DNA from: Pestalotiopsis fici W106-1 | Lineage: Eukaryota > Ascomycota > Sordariomycetes > Amphisphaeriales > Sporocadaceae | Direction of reading: 5' to 3' | Length of the DNA stretch: 64,000 nt | NCBI RefSeq assembly: GCF_000516985.1 | Contig: NW_006917092.1 | Coordinates: 5,151,924 to 5,215,923, forward strand | Part shown: in pieces, positions 11,387 through 24,019 of the stretch | How positions within the stretch are numbered: the first letter of the stretch is position 1 | Layout of the letters: every line of letters starts with the position of its first letter | Made by a program: the position numbers and the translations under genes | Notes under the pieces: generated by a model | Seen by the model: the letters and a program-made list of their open reading frames with translations, nothing else | Database searches by the model: none | What the model was told of the DNA's origin: nothing

Positions 11387-13718
11387 ATGTCTTCCTCCAG
11401 CAACCCGCATCGTGCCGAGATCGAACAGTTCCGGCAGAAAGTCAGCCTCTTGCTTGTTAAGCAGCTGCAGAACGTATGCTCGATTGCTGGTCTGAGGACA
11501 AGCGGTATCAAGGCCGAACTGCAAAGGCGTATCATGTACGGTAAGGGCGCCCTCTTATTGCTTTGCGCGCAAGGCATTGGAACACGAAGAGATGGAAGTT
11601 TGGGTTGATTGGTGGCCTTGCGGGATCGAATGGAAGCAAGAACAAACAGGCAACGATTTATCGGTGGTTTCTGTTTTCGCGTTCCTTCCATTTATCTCAA
11701 CACGTCGCTGGTGGACCGATTAGTTGAAACGCGCTGCCAAGGGAACCACTTTCCAACTCGATCCCTCAGGCCTTCCTCTTCTTTTTTTTCTTTCCCACTC
11801 CATCCCATCTGATTACTTCTCTCGTCCCCAATCAGGAGTTTTCTTTCTTTCTTATTAATGCAAACACCTGCTAACACTCTTCGTTTCTCTGCGCAACCAG
11901 CTCTGAACGAAAGTTCTCTGACCGACCCAGCACAATACGCACTTATCAAGGAAACAATCAACAGCATCATGGCGGGCGCAAGTCGCCGGGGCCAATACCC
12001 TCAGGGTTCCTCCTCAGCCACGGGCTATGCACGAGGATCTGAAGCGTACAACGTCAATGGCAGTAATGCCAGTACCAACAACCACAACCCCGCCCCCAAC
12101 CCCGCCCTCGGAGTGTATTCTCAGCATAATCTTAACTCAGGCTATGCCAACTCTCACTCTCAGACGCGATGGGGCGCATCGCCTGCTTCTGTGCCCCAAA
12201 GGCCTGGTATGATGCCCTTCCAGGAGTCTTTTGGCTACAACCGACAAGGGCTAATTAGTCGACCAGCCCTCCAGTTCAAGCCGAGTCCTTTCTACCGCGT
12301 GGATCAGTTGATCGGGAGCGTGAGAACTCTCGAAAGTACGTTGGATCCCATCCTCTCAGACGGTACGGTTAAATGCCATCGCAAAGTTCGCGACTTGGCC
12401 TCAACTTAACGCGCATCCCACTGACTTTATTGAGTTTGGCAAATGCGCAAACAGACCCGCGTTTTTCCGTTCAAGATTAGTTGCTAATACGTTGACAGTC
12501 ATGACTCAGCATCGTAACTCTAACACAATCACGCTCAAGACGAGTGAACATCCCGCGCTACACAATTGTGTGGCCGAAAAGACTATGCGTGTCATGGTCT
12601 TTTGCGCTGCCGATGACCGAGGTCTGCAAGATATTGCCTTTCCGCATCAGTCGGAGCTCAAGGTCAATGGCGGCGAGATCAAGGCCAATCTCCGAGGTCT
12701 GAAGGGCAAGGCAGGGTCTACTAGGCCCGTGGACATCACAGATGCCTTGCGTCTTGATAAGACCTCATATGTGAACAACATCGAGTTTACATATGCCTTG
12801 ACGAATAAGGTGAAGAAACACCACAATCAAGAGCCATTAGTGAGCATATATATCTTCCTGGATCCTTCTCCAAGCAGTGATTATGCTCATAAAACCTGAC
12901 TTCTTGATTTAAATACCATTGAGTGTTGTACCTGCTAACTGTTTGCATAGAAATTCTACCTCGCACTTTTCTTGTGCAAGCTTTCACCCGTCGAAGACCT
13001 GGTCACAAAGATCAAGACCAAGAAGATCCCCAAGGCCTCGGTCCTTAAGGAGCGCGCCAAGGCTGCCAACGATCCTGACGTAGTCGCAACATCAGAAGTT
13101 CTGTCACTCAAGTGCCCCCTAACGTACGGAAGACTGAAGGACCCTTGTCGTTCGACTACCTGCAGCCACATCCAGTGTTTTGATGTCACGTCATATCTCT
13201 ACCTGCAAGAACAGGGTCCTCAGTGGTTATGTCCCATCTGCAACAAGCCCGCAGCGTTTGAGAATCTTGCCATTGATGAGTACGTCAAGGACATTCTAGA
13301 CAGAACTCACGAGGACACTGAGCAGGTAACCATTGAGCCCAACGGAGAGTGGCGAACAGAGGGTCGGTCAGAGCCTGAGCCAAAGCGAGCAAGACACTCG
13401 GGTGCACACACAATCGCCAGCATTAAGGTAGATGACGATGATGATGTAGTGGCACTAGACGACTACAGCCCACCGGCCAACCAACGCATAAAGACACCTT
13501 CTCAGTCCATGAACGGCACCCCCTCAAACAATGCACACGCCAATGGATCGACATCAACACCTAGTGGCTCTCGGAAGAGAACGGCCGAGGTTATTGACCT
13601 GACTCTGAGCAGTGACGACGACGAGCCGATTAGACCGCAACCGAAGCGCCAGAATCAGAACACAGGCGGCATGTCTACGGCGGTACCAGACTGGGCCTAT
13701 CCCCCTTTTCACACTTGA
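11387..13718 (+). CDS. PIAS/Siz-type SUMO E3 ligase (SAP, PINIT, SP-RING)
   Basis: Four exons are inferred: 11387-11540, 11901-12335, 12499-12809 and 12951-13718, about 555 residues. Residues about 12-50 form a SAP DNA-binding motif (LLVKQLQNVCSIAGLRTSGIKAELQRRI). Residues about 140-300 fit the PINIT domain. Residues about 353-400 are the SP-RING/MIZ zinc domain (LKCPLTYGRLKDPCRSTTCSHIQCFD, WLCPICNKP). Near residue 510 EVIDLTLSSDDDE is a SUMO-interacting motif flanked by acid. It would transfer SUMO from Ubc9 to nuclear targets, as S. pombe Pli1 and budding yeast Siz1/Siz2 do. The first intron is long (360 nt); the third donor is the less common GTGAAG. Strong call; which yeast paralogue it equals is not decided. 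Confidence 0.92.
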
Positions 13719-15155
13719 GTATCACGATGGCCATATGGAAAATGTGTAAATCATGCATGGGCACGGCGTTGGCGGAAGATTTTGATTTGAGGGCTTTTGG
13801 TAAAACCGGATATACCACCACAAGGGCTCTTCTGAAGAAGAGATATTAAGCATGAGAAAGAAGCGTTCTTGTGTATAATGATAGGCTTGATCGAGCGAGC
13901 GAGCGAACGAACGAGCGAACTAGCGAACGAGTGCGGCTATTGCATATGTGGCCATTGGTATGTCTACATTACCAAACAACAGTTTCGTTTGTGGATTGAA
14001 GTGAGGAGACGGAACCCGTCGGTTGCGCGTGAACATCTCTGGAAACAGGAATCGGGGCGCTTGCAATATGTGATGATGAGCATGTAAGGAGCGCTGAGAA
14101 ATCGATTTGCTATAGACATCAGGCATGGTTCTGCTCTAGAGGGGGGACCCGAGGTTCGAGCAGCCTGTAGACCCATTCATAATGCAAACGAAGTCACGAT
14201 AATGATCCATGGTGCTTTTATTTGTTAAATTTGTAAAAACTACAGTGCTTTTTGCCCGAGGTGGTTGAGCACAAAGGTAATAATGTATTCATGATTATCA
14301 AGTCTTCCAGGTCCCCCCGCGTAAATTACCTAGGCAAGGTACATAGTGTATGGACGTACCACTACATTTACTGCCACCCCCACACTAAAAGCCAATTGGC
14401 CCCTCACAACTTTCAAGTGCTCCAGCAGGGGTTGAGCTTGAGCTAGTCCAGTACGTACAGGCTGTCGTCTGTCTGGTCCTACGTTCATCGACTTACCGCA
14501 ACCCTTCTCGTGCTGAAGATTGCCGAACAACACGACGAACTACCACACAACCATTTCTCCTTGGGAAGCAGCTACCCTTGTCACAGATGCACAGGAAGTG
14601 AACATTACTCAAAGAAGACGGCCCATACCCGAGCGCATTCTCATACTTTGGGGTGTCATTTTCGAGCGCTTTGGAACAGGTCAACCTTTACCGAAAGGGT
14701 AGAGCGCCAAGGAAGAGCGCGTAATCTCACAGACGGAGGAGCAGCAAGGAAGGGGAAAGGAAATTCTAAAGCAAAGAATTGAAGACTCTCTTCTGCTTCT
14801 TTTCAGAAGCGACGGCGCAATCTCGCCTGCGCGCGCAAACAGAACCCCTCGATTCGCTCGGCGCAACACCTCCAAGGGGGACCTGAAGTAGACGGGCGCA
14901 AAATCTCGGCCTCCCTTGAACGGCACATGCGCCGGTTCTGTCTTTCCAGTACGAGATATACGACATAAGCAGGAAACAAACTACAGACAGTCCGAGACGA
15001 CGGCGACGACCTCGGGAGAGACTGTGTTCTTGGAAGACAAGGAGCGAGAATAGACTACCCCTTACAAGAGTCCGGGGAAATACAAAGACGGAGAGGAATA
15101 TAGACAGACGACACTATTACACAGAGGGGGGAAAACACACAAAAGGTCGCCCAAC
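13719..15155. other. intergenic, no gene seen
   Basis: 3' flank of the SUMO ligase and 5' region of trs33, both on plus. It holds a tetranucleotide repeat and purine-rich sequence just before the trs33 start (about 14990-15150), probably 5' UTR. No ORF with family features. Confidence 0.5.
13892..13931. repeat. imperfect (CGAG/CGAA)n tetranucleotide repeat
   Basis: About ten tandem CGAR-type units with one interruption, read directly in the 3' flank of the SUMO ligase gene. Confidence 0.85.
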
Positions 15156-16117
15156 ATGTCCAACTTTGATCAACCCCTCCCACCCTTCAACGCCTCGGAC
15201 CCGTCGGCCACATTTCTCAACTCATCATGTCTCGATCTCCTGCTGATAGAGATTGTGCCCATGGCGTACCGACTCGTCAATGAGCTAGAAGCTGCCGACG
15301 CGGCAACGGCAGACCGAAGTGCGGGCGGCGGCGGCGGCGGCGGCGGCAGCAGCACGGCGAACAATCAAAATACCAGCAATAGCCAGGACGGTACTGGCAG
15401 CGTCGCGACGGCATCGGCAACGGGCACGGCAGCGACGGGGACGAGGAAACTCGATGACGAGGAGGAGAGAGATGCTGTATTTTATCGCCTCGAGACTCTG
15501 GGATATCGAGTTGGACTGGGCTTGGTGGAGCGGTAAGTCATAACCTCTCCTCCCTCTCCTTTGGCCGAGGACTTTTTGGCGCGAAACCCGCCTCAGAAAT
15601 GTCTAGAAGGCCCTGCATTTTGTTCTGCGATTTTTTCCCTTCTTTTTTATTTTTTTCTAACCCGTTTTCTTGCTACAACGCAGATTCTCACGCGATCGCC
15701 CCCGCTTCAACGATACCCTCGATGTGATCAAGTTTCTCTGCAAGGATCTATGGACTCTCGTCTTCAAGAAGCAAATCGACAATCTCAAGACCAACCACCG
15801 CGGTGTCTACGTCTTGACCGATAACATGTTCCGCCCTCTTTCGCGCATGAGTACCGATGCTGGTGGCCAGGCTGTCGTAAGAGCTCAGCCTGTGAGTTTT
15901 TTCTTTTCTCTATTCCTGTTTCGTCTTTCCCACTCCCGTCTGATTCCATGGGACGAATTTACTAATCAGCATATTTCATCTCTAGTTTCTTTGGTTTCCA
16001 TGTGGCATAGTAAGAGGAGCTCTGGCAGCATTGGGCGTTAATGCCACAGTGCAGGCCGAGTCGAGCGAATTGCCCGGCGCCGTATTTCAGATCAAGACCA
16101 TAACCGCCAAATCATGA
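15156..16117 (+). CDS. trs33: TRAPP complex subunit Trs33 (TRAPPC6)
   Basis: Three exons are inferred: 15156-15532, 15684-15891 and 15986-16117, about 238 residues, total length in frame. Trs33 is a Bet3-fold subunit of the TRAPP GEF for Ypt1/Rab1 (and Rab11 in TRAPPII) at the Golgi. The N-terminal helix has LNSSCLDLLLIEIVPMAYRL. Then comes a low-complexity insert with eight Gly and Ser/Thr/Ala (residues about 58-95), next YRLETLGYRVGLGLVERFSRD, DVIKFLCKDLWTLVFKKQIDNLKTNHRGVYVL, and the C-terminal FLWFPCGIVRGALAALGV. These are hallmark Trs33 segments. The Gly insert is encoded by a (GGC)n run and is longer than in yeast. Confidence 0.92.
15324..15347. repeat. (GGC)n coding microsatellite
   Basis: Run of GGC triplets encoding poly-Gly inside the trs33 first exon; likely length-variable between strains. 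Confidence 0.85.
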
Positions 16118-16769
16118 TGATACTAGACCTCTTACTACTTACCATGATATGAGAATGAAGTAATTATAGCATGTCAAATCATGCTGGGAAAACAATCTGG
16201 GGAGGCCAGAATGAAAATGAACAGAAGAAAAGATTTACTAGTGCAAAAGAATTCACGAGATTCTCATATTAGATGCATATACAGGAGCACGGCGTTTGTG
16301 GCGTTTTTTCGCATCTATTAATAATATCCAGTCTTCTTATGTACTGCTGTTCTCAATATTCACGTCCTGCCATCATTCCATGCTCCAATCCGCTTGCTCG
16401 CTCGCTCGGTCAGGAATCCCATCCATGGAAGCCTCATCGCTTATGTCGCATCCGATTCTTAATAAGGAGGGAGGTGCTCGTCGAGATCGTGGTGGGAAGA
16501 GGAACGAGGGGGGTTTGGGTTGTCCATTCATCGTGGATTCATTACTTCCTAGATAAGAAAATCACATTACAGCCTGGGAAGAAACCTTTCATCAGTCACA
16601 TGGTCTCATTGATCGCTAGATCGCTTTTTTAGTTTGTCTACACACGACGCCGTTTATAGGGCAAATCCTTCGTGTAACCCATCCTTCCATCGAAGAAATG
16701 AACAGGCGCAAACATTGACGCATTCTTTGCGTGCTCCAAACAGCAAGCTTCAGGGGGGTTGGGTTGGAT
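16118..16769. other. convergent 3' intergenic region
   Basis: 652 bp between the stops of trs33 (plus) and malate dehydrogenase (minus). Presumed 3' UTRs; no gene seen. Confidence 0.5.
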
Positions 16770-18145
16770 TTACTTTTGGGGAGGGTTGTGGGCAAAGCTG
16801 ATGCCCTTCTCAATGTTGCCCTTGAGTCCCTCAATGGCCTTCTGCAGGTATGCGTTCTCATCGCTGGTGAGGTTGGTCAGAGGGTTGACAGCCTTCTCGG
16901 CACCGTTGGGCTATTGTTTGATTAGTTTCGATTCATAGACAGAAAGAGGAGAATATTTTGTTTGTAACTTACGCCCAGCTCAATGGGGACGGAGAAGAAG
17001 TCGACACCAGTCTTCTCAGCAATCTCCTTACCACCGGGAACACCGGGAAGGTAGACGTAGCTGGGCTCGACAAGACCCTTCTCGCCCTTGATGGCCTTGA
17101 GAACCTTCTCGGCAAATCTATACAATGGTCAGTCGGGCAAATTTGACTAAACAATGTTCAATCTTGATGCCTACCTGAAACCGGCGAAAGCCATGGACAG
17201 AGTAGCTGAGCCAGCACCGTCCTTGGCCTTGACGACCTCATCACCACCAAACTGAACGCGGTTGACGAGGTCCTTATACTTGTCACTGGGAATAGTGACG
17301 TTGGGCTGGACAGCACTGAAGATGGGGACAATGGTCTCGCCAGAGTGTCCTCCAATGACGGGAACTGTGAGCTCAGAGCCAGTCTTCTTGCCAGTAATCT
17401 CGGCAACAAAGGTCTCGGCACGGACGATATCCAGAGTGGTGACACCAAAGAGTCTCTGGGGGTTGAAGACGCCCTTGGCCTTGAGGACCTCGGCGGCGAT
17501 GGGAACGGTCGAGTTGACGGGGTTGGAAATGACCAGGATGTAAGCCTTGGGGGCAACCTCGGCGGCAATCTCAATCAGGCCCTTGACAATGCCAGCGTTG
17601 ATGTTGAACAAGTCATCACGGGTCATGCCAGGCTTGCCTGTAAGACGATGATTAGTCGGTGAAGAAGATGGAGTATGTTATGAGAGAAATAGTACATACG
17701 GGGAATACCAGCGGGAATGACAATAATGTCGGCATCCTTGAAGGCAGCCTTGCCGCCATCCTCCTTGGGGAGGTAGCCAGTGACTTTCTGTTAAGCACTC
17801 TTGTTAGTATGATGTTGTCGGTGCTCGGAGTAATACACAAACTACTCACAGCAGTCGAGGAGATGTGGGACAGATCAGTGGCGACACCAGGAGTGTTGAC
17901 AACATCGTAGAGGGCGAGCTCGTCGACGAGGGGAGAGAGCTTGAGGAGGAGCGACAGAGGCTGGACAGTGTTAGTCGACGCTCAGGTAGGCTGATGAGTT
18001 CTTGTTGAGGTTTGACAGACCTGGCCAATGCCACCAGAGGCTCCAGCAACGACTGTGGGTAGCCAACTTGTTAGTAATGCTCGCGAGAGAGAGATGGGTA
18101 TCCGCAAACGGTATGGTTTCTACGTTACTCACCTGCCTTGACCAT
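16770..18145 (-). CDS. malate dehydrogenase, cytosolic-type, NAD-dependent
   Basis: Oxidises malate to oxaloacetate with NAD+. Seven exons are inferred: 18133-18145, 18021-18052, 17850-17960, 17700-17787, 17175-17637, 16973-17117 and 16770-16910, giving 330 residues with an exact frame. The nucleotide-binding GASGGIGQ lies at residues 8-15. Substrate arginines are R82 and R88 in [11 protein letters not shown] and R154; the catalytic pair is D151 and H179 (VIGGHSGET). The protein starts MVKAVVAGA with no room for a mitochondrial leader and ends NPPQK, not a PTS1. It is therefore most likely the cytosolic isoform, and a separate mitochondrial copy is expected elsewhere. The first two coding exons are only 13 and 32 nt, which automated callers often miss. 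Confidence 0.95.
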
Positions 18146-19872
18146 TGTGAAGGATCTACTTTGTTGGATTGGTCTTGCTTGGATGTCTTGTTGTGATTGA
18201 AGAAGAGGAGTGAGTGACAAAAAAGTCGAGGAGTTGCTGAGATCTAAACGCGGGGTTGTAAGTCAGCGGTCGGGAAGCTTTTATATGGGAAAGGTGGTGT
18301 GTGACAAGGTGTTGTTGGGAAGGAGAGTGTGAGCTGCAGACAGAGCAATATTACCCCGCCAAATGAGAAGGAGACGATGATCTTATACCTTGGAGAGCAG
18401 CAAGAACAGAAAAAGAATATATCAAGGGACGTGGATTCAGTGATGGGATAGACCGGAATGGAAGTTGAGAGCGAGACTCACCCTTTTATTTGCGCCGATA
18501 GTGTTCACTTGAGCTCCTTTGATTGTTTGCGAGGGGGGTGGGAGAGAGAAACGCGATTATGTAGAACCCTGCTGGGGATGGCGGGGCAGAGCGGTTTCTG
18601 GTGGTGAGCGGCCATTGGAAACGGCGCGCAGCTCGGGCGGGATCCTCACAAGCTCAGGGACTGTTTGAGCTTAGTGGGCTGGGGTCTGGGCCAGTTACCC
18701 CGCCATCCCGTCGTAACCTGGGTACCTTGACCTTATTTTACTGTGGTGTTCCTGAGGTTAGGGAGGTGCTACGGTTAGAAGGAACATTGAACAGGCGTTA
18801 AAAAACGACCGTCTCTTATTTCCCCTTCTGACTATTGGTCTAAATTTCCATGACGGCTTCTTTGGGTAACAAAGCCCGGAGATAATAGTAGGTAGGTATC
18901 TAACTTGATGACATAAGGCACCACGGCATGAACATCACCCAACCTCTGACGGCCCGCCAAGCGTCTGGGTGTCGTGGTTGGCGGCACATCCAAACGTTCT
19001 AAGTTGTGCATTGTCTATCTTTTGTTTCTTCTTATTACCGGACAACAAGTCACACATGCGTCTCAACTATGGATACTTGATTCTTTTCCGCTGCTGAACA
19101 CATGACGCAAATTATTCGCCCTGTCGGCCTGGTCGGCTTGGGATAAGCGAGCACGACGTGAGCTCTACTATAGATTGCCGAATTAGCAGCCCGACTATCG
19201 TGAGCTTCCGAGGCTTTCAGCTGTCGCTGTCTTCCCGGTCGGGCAAGACCGGACTCTGCGTAGCTCCATTCTCGATCAACCTCCCTCGATGCTAGGAATA
19301 GTCGTCTTTTGACTGCCCTATACATTTTCGTATTTCCCATGCTTATTGATTCCGCAGATCTATACCTGGCCGGGGGATTCCGTTGTATCACCCAGGCTCC
19401 TCGGATGCCGAATGAGACAGCCAAGATGGCATGCTCATTTCAGCCAAGTGTTTTCTAGTTCTCAAGGTCACGTCATCTGGTCCATGACGATGCCATAGGC
19501 ACCCGAAGCCTACCGGAGTACACAGCATCACGGAAACGGTACGGAATACTCGATCAACGGGGCCCCGCCAATCCAAGTATCAATCACAAGTCACATGCCA
19601 GATGTTTGCGCAGGTATGCATTGGCCAAGTATCAATCCGACGACTTTGCTTTCCGTGGACAAGTAGCGGCGGGTCACACACGGTTGCGCCCCGGGGCTTT
19701 CACTTCACGCACGTATTGCAATAATATTTTGAGGTTGAATCAATTGTATTCACAAGCTGCCGTGGATCTTCTTCGGATCCTTTTCTAGCTGCAGAGATAC
19801 GCCATTTTCGCCAACCTAGCCTCCCTTAGACCATGTCATCCATCATATTATATCACACAACTGGAAAGACAT
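18146..19872. other. intergenic, MDH promoter side
   Basis: The half nearest 18145 should hold the MDH 5' UTR and promoter. 18600-19872 shows no gene on either strand. A 124-codon minus-strand frame at 19050-19424 has no recognisable features. Confidence 0.45.
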
Positions 19873-20694
19873 TTACGACGACTCCTCGGCGGCAGCGGCC
19901 TTCTTGGCCTTGGCACCACGGGGCTTGCTCTCGGGGGTAGGCTTGGGCTCGCGCTGGGAGCGGCGGACGGCAGAGACACGCTGGACAGCGGCCTCACGGA
20001 GGTCGGCACGGTAGCCGTTCTTGGCAGCCTGGTTGGCAACAGCCTTGTAGGAGCTTTAGGGACGAGACAAGTCAGCATATCAAATCCTTATACTGCAGCG
20101 GTTCTAGGGGAAAGCTCGTGACATACCTGCGGGCAGACTTGCCACCGTGGTAGGTGGTGGTGTGGGTGCCGGAAGCGGGCTTCTGGGCAGAGCCGGTCTT
20201 CTTGGTCAGGACCTGGACACCACCCTTCTCGTTGTGGCCAACGCTGATAGCCTAGAAGTCATGCGTGTTAATTGTGTCCGGTTGAATCCTTCATGTGTCC
20301 GTGTCGCGTACCTTCTCGTTGACGAAACCAGCGTGCTATAAAGGTGTTAGCCGAATGATACTCCCACAAACTCGAAATTGTCCAAAAGGAAGCTTACCTT
20401 GCGGGAGTGCTTGTTGGTCAGGTTGAAGGGGTCGCGAGAGAACTGAACACCGCCGGACTCCTTGCGCTTGACAAGGAAGGCGTTGTTGGAGCCTGTTCAA
20501 GATATCATTCCATCAGCCCTCATGTCTCCCACCAATAATCATGCAGTCTTTCTCCCATGCTCGCTCGCCCAAATTTCCCATCTTCTTCAATTCGTTCGAG
20601 TCGAGCCGGGAGAGAAAATAAAATTAAAAGGTCCTGGGTGAGACTTACGGACGATCTCCCAGATCAGGTCCGACGAAACGTTGCTGGCAGGCAT
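19873..20694 (-). CDS. rpl28: 60S ribosomal protein eL28
   Basis: Cytosolic large-subunit ribosomal protein of the eL28 family. Five exons are inferred: 20649-20694, 20398-20492, 20312-20335, 20127-20251 and 19873-20053. They give 156 residues, close to the family length. Recognisable segments are [39 protein letters not shown], and [20 protein letters not shown]; the tail is Lys/Arg/Ala-rich. The third exon is only 24 nt (HAGFVNEK), and the intron-dense 5' half is typical of fungal ribosomal protein genes. A longer antisense-frame reading at 19848-20078 is a shadow. Confidence 0.93.
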
Positions 20695-21493
20695 TGTGAA
20701 TGTGTGGTTTGGAGGCTTCGAAATTGCTGAATCTCTTGATCTCGAAATTTCGTCTACCAAAACCGATTTCTCGCACACAACTCGGGTCGGTCGCTCTGAT
20801 TGTGGGATTCGCTTAGGTTTCCTGATGCGAATTAGCGCCACTTTTCGCTGGGCTTTTGCGTGAGCGGGCGGAAGAGGTAATGTGGCTGTGCTTTCCCCTT
20901 CTCTTTCCTTCATCTCCACTTCAGCTGTCAAAACGCCACATTGGCCCAACCCATCCACTTAACGCGGGTGCAATCACGCATAAATGATCCAAGCTCGCCA
21001 AGATGCACATGGACCCACACTGATTATGCTGTCGGCGTCGTCACCCTTTGAATTTGATAATATCAGAGCTGTTGGCGCATCGCGAGGCCTGTCATCTTTT
21101 CTTCCTCCAGCGCAGTCTCAAAACTCCCCAACTTCAACCCCATTGAATTATTTTGGCCTTTCATGGCCTGACGGCGACTGTCTGGTGCGATCTACAAATC
21201 TGCCAAGCCAGCCTTTTTCTTTTCCTTTTCATCTCGTCTCTACGTTCCTTTTGTGTCTGTCTTCCGCCCCCTCTCCGGGCTTCCGCCATCAGCACCCGAT
21301 ACTCCCCTAGTAGTGGGATTACACAGCCATTCATCGCCGACCACGACATCCGAATACATCACCCACCATCTAGTCTCTCCTTTTTCTTCGCTTTGATTAA
21401 ATTTCTTCCGAAACAAAAACCTTCCAACGGCTTGGGAAAACGAAACCGAAAGAATATATAAAACACTACCGACAAGAAACGAACCACGCGACG
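20695..21493. promoter_or_regulatory. divergent promoter region rpl28 / DUF2015 gene
   Basis: 799 bp between the two start codons. Pyrimidine-rich tracts (about 21205-21260 and 21370-21400) precede the DUF2015 start, as is common in fungal promoters. No factor site was assigned with confidence. Confidence 0.5.
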
Positions 21494-21880
21494 ATGCCGT
21501 ACCTCCTCCCATCACTCGTCCTGCTGGTGCTCGTCACCGGCACGGTCCTCTACGTGACGCGCAACTCGTGGCTGCACCTGGTGCCCGAGTCCGTGGCGCA
21601 CCCGGGCTCGTACCTGTACGCGCGGCTGCCGTCGACGTTTGCGGGCGACGTCGAGGCGGGCCTGAGCAGCGACACGTTTGACCTGGCGGGCAACATTGCC
21701 GACGGCGACGCCCGCGCAGGGCTAGACGACGCCGCCAAGCGCGAGATCCTTTCCATCATGAAGAAGCGCCGCATGAAGTTTGACCAGGCCCGCAAGGTCT
21801 ACATGGAGCAGCGGTTCAGCGCCAATGGCATTGGGCCTGATGGTCGCCCCAGAGATCCCAAGTTTGTCAGCTTCTCGTAG
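21494..21880 (+). CDS. UPF0357 / DUF2015 small membrane-anchored protein
   Basis: Single-exon gene of 128 residues. Residues about 3-22 form one hydrophobic segment (LLPSLVLLVLVTGTVLYV), likely a signal anchor. The body carries the DUF2015 signature: FDLAGNIADGDARAGLD, then IMKKRRMKFDQARKVYMEQRF, then NGIGPDGRPRDPKFVSFS at the very C-terminus. The family is conserved across ascomycetes (UPF0357 in yeasts) and has no settled function. The length matches the family, and ATG 21494 gives the expected hydrophobic start. The gene's GC content is visibly higher than that of its flanks. Confidence 0.85.
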   Translation: MPYLLPSLVLLVLVTGTVLYVTRNSWLHLVPESVAHPGSYLYARLPSTFAGDVEAGLSSDTFDLAGNIADGDARAGLDDAAKREILSIMKKRRMKFDQARKVYMEQRFSANGIGPDGRPRDPKFVSFS

Positions 21881-22917
21881 AGAAGGGGGGGAGAAAGCTT
21901 GGCCGATCCCGCGAACACTTGAATTCACCAAGATCTCCATTTACCTGAATGCGATATACGAACTCGATTATACCCAACAGTGGACGGGATCACTGTATTG
22001 ACTACCGTTCTTGATTCGTCGCAAGAGGGCCATGGAGTTCCATGATGGAATTCTAATTCTTACTCAACAAGCCGCCATACGGCAGTATTCTTTTCTTTCT
22101 CTTTTTTACCTCTTTTTGTGTTTTCAGCGTCATGGCGTTTTGGGGGCGATTTCAGATGGGAATGCTAGCGACATTCCTAGATTCGATGCGATAGCGTCTG
22201 GTTGGCCTCGTCAGGCCTTGATTTTCATAGTAATTCTTCTCGTGCTTTTCCCGCTTGAAATAAGAAAACATGAAAATCACAAGAGTCCGTTGTGACGGAG
22301 CAATGTGATCTATATACTTTGTACCATAATTTCAGCACTACATTTGAAAACTGAAAGTGTAAAACAACAAGATCAATCCTACAACGGGGTCAATTCAAGT
22401 TTATTTGTTTTCGCCAGGCCGAATCGTGCTAAATCGAACAAGGTTCCCCAGGCTGCTCTCAATTATAGGACAAGTTATGTATTATATCATTAATCTTATC
22501 TTGGTCTCGGTATTAAAAGTCTATAAGCAAACTGCCCGTCGCATTTCTTTCCAGAAGGCGACCAGGCCAGACCCTTTCATGAGTTCCTTTGTAGAACAAG
22601 GTCGATTCTAATAGTAGAAAAAATTGCCCATCTTAGGCATTGGCATAAGCCATAAGTCGATGGTCGCCCCCAAACCATGACTTTGTATGTACAGTTCATG
22701 CCCTCTCTTTTCGAGTCAAAGCGAGAATTTTGGCATCGACTTCCGACTCTTTAAAGGCGTGACATGACGACCTTTAACATCAAAGGCACGAGTGCCACCG
22801 TTCAGAAGAGGACATGTAATTCGCCGGGAGAAAGTGATGTCCTCGGTCGAGGTTCTCTCTTTCTGTGATGATGGACCGACAGCTCTGCAGAGTGGCAAAA
22901 GAAGGTTGAGACACCTC
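21881..22917. other. convergent 3' intergenic region
   Basis: About 1 kb between the stops of the DUF2015 gene and ERG3. AT-rich 3' flanks with no supportable gene. Confidence 0.5.
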
Positions 22918-24019
22918 TCACTGGCTCTTCTTGCTCTCAACGGGATCGTATTGCCTGTCATCCTCGCCCTCAACCTCGCGGACCATCTTCTCCATCTCCT
23001 TGGTCTGTCGACTCCACTCCTTTTGGCTAAACTTGGTCTCGCGGGCAAACAACTCGTCATTGGGCTTGCGGTAGCTACCGCCGAGGCGATCCCAAACCGT
23101 CGTGTACTGGCCATAGTTGTAGTTGAAATAGAGATGGTGCATGGTGTGACAAGCCGCGCCGTTGATGACGGGGCTGTTGGCCACGTACTCGCCGTCGTGG
23201 ATGAGAATGGTCCAGAAGTTGACAAAGACGAATAATCCGACATACGCCAGCTTTTGCAGAGGGAACAGCAGAGGGAAGATATGGTACGGCAGCGCCTGCG
23301 CCCAGCCGTCGACGGGGTGAAAGGCGTGCGAGGCATACGGTGTGGGCATGATCCACTTGTGGTGAGGCTTGTGCAATGTCTTGTATACGGCTGGATGATG
23401 CAGGCCGCGATGAATCCAGTAGATGCAAAAATCGGTAAAGACGAGAAAGAGCGGAAACTGCAGCCAGTTGTAACCCGCAAACGGCGCCGCGTCGAGGCCG
23501 TCGTAGCATTTGGTGTGGCCGCGCACCTCGGCGAGGAAAAAGGGCAGCGTCAGAACCGACATGATGGGCATGGAGATCATGGTCTGACGAATTTCTAGGC
23601 GGATTTGGTTCTTGAGATACTTTGGGTGCTGGAAAGTGCCCTTGTCAAAGACGAAAATGTACGACAGACTTGCGAACAAGAAGTAAACGAGCAGTCCAAA
23701 AATCCTAGGGCCTCGTGTTAGTCCCGGGATCGGTATTTTGGAAGCAGTCGGATACGGCGATTTACCAAGTGATTAGAAAAAGGTTGAGCGACTGCCTGTA
23801 AATATTGTCTCTGGCCCACGAGCTCATGTAGGCATACTGGCTCGGCTCGAGTGAGAAGTACTTGGTGGCAGGCTCATACTGCCATGACGAAAAGGCCCGA
23901 GCCTCGCCCGTCGCATTGGTTGGATTAGGGAAGTCATAAAGAGCCGGCTTCAATGGCATGAGTTTAGCATAGGCATAATCGCCCATAAAGGTATCGAAGA
24001 TTTCATTCACGATATCCAT
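22918..24019 (-). CDS. erg3: delta(7)-sterol C5-desaturase
   Basis: Introduces the C5-C6 double bond into episterol during ergosterol synthesis in the ER, using cytochrome b5. Two exons are inferred, 23766-24019 and 22918-23704 (intron GTAAAT...CCTAG), 346 residues. The three histidine boxes of the di-iron centre are intact: HRGLHH at residues 183-188, HKPHH at 196-200 and HTMHH at 271-275, followed by the family motif YGQYTTVWDRLGGSYR. Several hydrophobic spans (near residues 82-105, 128-145 and 230-255) fit ER membrane segments. An in-frame ATG lies 9 nt upstream (24028), but MDIV at 24019 matches the usual Erg3 start better. Azole-response relevance is family knowledge. Confidence 0.94.
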
